From NCBI GenBank assembly GCA_963769845.1, contig CAVYNL010000033.1:1-64000 (forward strand): DNA of 64,000 nt, written 5' to 3'. Under the pieces are notes generated by a model. That model had not been told where the DNA came from. It made no database searches and saw nothing but the letters and a program-made list of their open reading frames with translations. Position numbers and translations under genes: made by a program. Positions within the stretch are counted from its first letter, which is position 1, and every line of letters begins with the position of its first letter. Source of the DNA: JBGQMW01 sp963769845 (GTDB lineage: Archaea; Thermoproteota; Bathyarchaeia; Bathyarchaeales; Bathycorpusculaceae). Below, piece by piece: positions 62,189 through 64,000 of the stretch.

Positions 62189-63161
62189 ATGGAAATGACG
62201 AAGATTCTGATTTCTTTCGATTTGCCCGAGATTTATGTTGAGAAGATCAGGGATGTTTCGCCTGAAGTTGAAGTCGTGCAGAGTGAGGACAAAGAAGAAG
62301 CTCTGGACCTCGCCAAGGATGTGGATTGTCTGTTTGCTGGTTTCTTCTCGAAAGAACTGTTCCAAGCTGCCAAGAAACTGAAGTGGATCCAATCTTTTGG
62401 CGCGGGTGTTGAGAGGATTCTCATTCCAGAAGTAGTAAACAGCAGGGTGATTGTGACGAACGCTGGAGGCGTCCATCCAACGCCCATCTCGGAACACGTC
62501 ATCGGCATGATGCTCTGCTTCACTCGAGGATTGCACGTCTTCATCAGAAATCAGACGGAGAAGAAGTGGGAACGGCCCGAAACATGGACCTCGCCAATGA
62601 TCGATGAATTGTCAGGCAAAACCTTAGGAATAGTAGGACTGGGCAAGATCGGAACGGAGATAGCCAGAGAAAGCAAAGTGCCTGGGAATGAGAGTGATCG
62701 CCACAAAAAGAGACCCGACCAGTCCAGCATCGACCAATGTTGACAGGCTCATCGCCCCCGCTGATTTGAACCAGTTGCTCGCCGAGTCTGACTTCGCCGT
62801 TCTCTCTTTGCCCCTAACTAAGGAAACAGAAGGAATGATCGGAGAAAGGCAGTTGAAAAGCATGAAACCCACGGGTATACTCATCAACGTGAGCAGAGGA
62901 AAAATCATTCAAGAAAACAAACTCGTTCAAGCCCTCAAACAAGGATGGATCGCCGGCGCAGGCTTGGACACTTTTGAAAACGAACCCCTACCAGAAAACA
63001 GCGAACTCTGGAACTTCAAGAACGTCATAATCACCCCCCACATCGCTGGGGACACACCACACTACCCCGAACGATTAACAAACATATTCACGGAAAACCT
63101 GAACCGATTCATCCACAAACAACCCCTAATCAACGTCGTAGACAAGAACCTCGGGTACTAA
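62189..63161 (+). CDS. D-2-hydroxyacid dehydrogenase, frameshifted
   Basis: Two frames together give 323 residues. The first holds the N-terminal domain and NAD site GIVGLGKIGTEIA; the second holds VSRGKI, GLDTFENEPLP and ITPHIAG with the catalytic His. The break is at an AAA run (62675-62677): one A fewer gives ...ARESKCLGMRVIATKR. Likely a sequence error or a fresh pseudogene. Substrate (phosphoglycerate, glyoxylate or other) not determined. TATA-like GATTTAAATA near 62112. Confidence 0.8.
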
Positions 63162-63254
63162 ACCAGACGCGCGCGGCGACTGCTCATTCATATCCTGACA
63201 GAGAACAAGCTTTGAGCTAATGAAGCAAGAGTAAGAACGTGGACCCTGACTGAG

Positions 63255-64000
63255 CTAGCGCTTCGTGTGCCTGTTTTTTGGAGTTTTTCTGTTTTGATTT
63301 TCTGATCTGAGGGAAAGTTTCGGAGTGGCTATGGTTACTGTCGTGTTAGGCGGGATGGAAGAAGTTATCCAGACGTTGCCGCCGATGACGGCACCCTTGC
63401 CGATGACTGTTCTTCCTCCGAGGATTGTGGCTCCAGAGTATATGATGACATCATCCTCGATTGTTGGGTGACGTTTTTTGCCCCTCAGCTTGGAGACTTC
63501 TTCGCGGGGCACGCTTTGTCCGCCGAGAGTCACTCCTTGATAGATTCTCACATTGTTTCCGATCTCGGTGGTCTCGCCGATCACGACTCCAGTTCCGTGG
63601 TCTATGAAGAAGTTTTCGCCGATCTTTGCACCTGGATGAATATCTATGCCGGTAAGCGAATGAGCATGCTCGCTCATCATTCGAGGTATCAGAGGAACTT
63701 GTCTGCCGTAGAGTTCATGGGCAATGCGGTACGTTGCAATAGCATAGATGCACGGATAGCTCAAGATGATTTCTTCAAGACTCTTTGCTGCCGGGTCGCC
63801 GTCGTATGCGGCTTGAATATCACATGACAGTCGTCTCTTTATCTCGGGGAGGCACTCAACAAGGTCCTCTGCGACTTTTTGCGCTTTTTCTTTGCAGATA
63901 TCAGTTGGGCATTCTTCCTCCTTGAGGCAGACGTGCTTCAGGCTCTTCGCTATCTCTTCTTCGAGGCGGGTGCGGAGAGAATGTAGTGTGCCGCCTAGAA
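63255..64000 (-). CDS. cysE: Serine O-acetyltransferase (partial, runs off the window)
   Basis: The frame stays open to the window end, so the start is missing. About 248 residues are visible. An N-terminal helical domain (EEECPTDICKEKAQKVAEDL, AYDGDPAAKSLEEIILSYP) precedes the left-handed beta-helix: IHPGAKIGENFFIDHGTGVVIGE, GVTLGGQS, GKRHPTIEDDVIIYSGATILGG. Acetyl-CoA plus serine gives O-acetylserine for cysteine synthesis. The region before YPCIYA reads through without a stop, so a start there would be wrong. Confidence 0.92.
   Translation of the reverse strand, partial: LGGTLHSLRTRLEEEIAKSLKHVCLKEEECPTDICKEKAQKVAEDLVECLPEIKRRLSCDIQAAYDGDPAAKSLEEIILSYPCIYAIATYRIAHELYGRQVPLIPRMMSEHAHSLTGIDIHPGAKIGENFFIDHGTGVVIGETTEIGNNVRIYQGVTLGGQSVPREEVSKLRGKKRHPTIEDDVIIYSGATILGGRTVIGKGAVIGGNVWITSSIPPNTTVTIATPKLSLRSENQNRKTPKNRHTKR

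Noticed and set aside
1..64000. CRISPR array or cas genes
   Set aside because: No regularly spaced repeats and no Cas-like protein were seen.

Overview
The window looks like a chromosomal segment of a strictly anaerobic archaeon, most likely a Bathyarchaeia-type member of the TACK group. Archaeal markers include ribosomal protein S3ae (eS1), Alba, two-domain winged-helix regulators, AT-rich TATA elements 25-35 bases upstream of starts, and a DUF4443 regulator. Abundant flavin/iron-sulfur redox proteins, rubrerythrin and 2-oxoacid:ferredoxin oxidoreductase point to ferredoxin-based anaerobic metabolism. The assignment to Bathyarchaeia is inference; no rRNA or tRNA gene was recognised.

Layout. 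1-4.1 kb: an IS481-like insertion sequence with terminal inverted repeats, a methyltransferase, small proteins and a membrane-anchored secreted protein. 4.3-7.9 kb: divergent HdrA and fused HdrC-HdrB/HdrD-like genes. 8-17 kb: tiny zinc proteins, an SRPBCC protein, a flotillin with a small partner, a CsaA-like protein, two unrecognised proteins, a DUF4443 regulator and an ECF S component with a DUF4430 protein. 17.3-21.7 kb: a tightly overlapping operon of thioredoxin reductase, a 31-residue ORF, a double-ferredoxin/double-FlpD protein and NfnA/NfnB. 22-25 kb: DUF362, SerRS and S3ae. 25.4-32.1 kb (minus strand): a six-gene operon of an HdrC-GltD fusion, HdrA-FlpD, and KorD, A, B and C. 32-45.7 kb: a frameshifted Ord-like dehydrogenase, MoaE, an ABC-2 exporter, DUF47, two HAD enzymes, Alba, a DEAD helicase, a Rieske ferredoxin, an M48 protease, an MBL hydrolase, and an unknown/GNAT pair. 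46-64 kb: two hydrolases, a short carbonic-anhydrase-like protein, a C45 hydrolase and its divergent ArsR-like regulator, an ATP-cone protein, a small zincin, rubrerythrin, a UDP-sugar dehydrogenase, an OB-fold protein, TrpRS, a MacB-type ABC transporter divergent from a 1028-residue surface protein, a frameshifted hydroxyacid dehydrogenase, and a partial serine acetyltransferase running off the end.

How the genes work together. The dominant theme is flavin-based electron transfer. Two HdrA modules, an HdrCB protein, FlpD-like adaptors, NfnAB and Kor could connect ferredoxin, NAD(P)H and thiol/disulfide pools. The Kor-HdrA-HdrC/GltD operon suggests a supercomplex coupling 2-oxoacid oxidation to NAD(P) and Hdr electron transfer.

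Most unusual signals. (1) The second hdrA needs two +1 shifts, both at the same 15-base motif (one mismatch), giving ILAP next to a cysteine cluster each time: programmed frameshifting or a systematic base-calling error. (2) The palindrome AGCGCGCGCT recurs almost only between genes, often right after stop codons. (3) Two genes elsewhere also carry single +1 breaks, so assembly error must be excluded before any biological reading.
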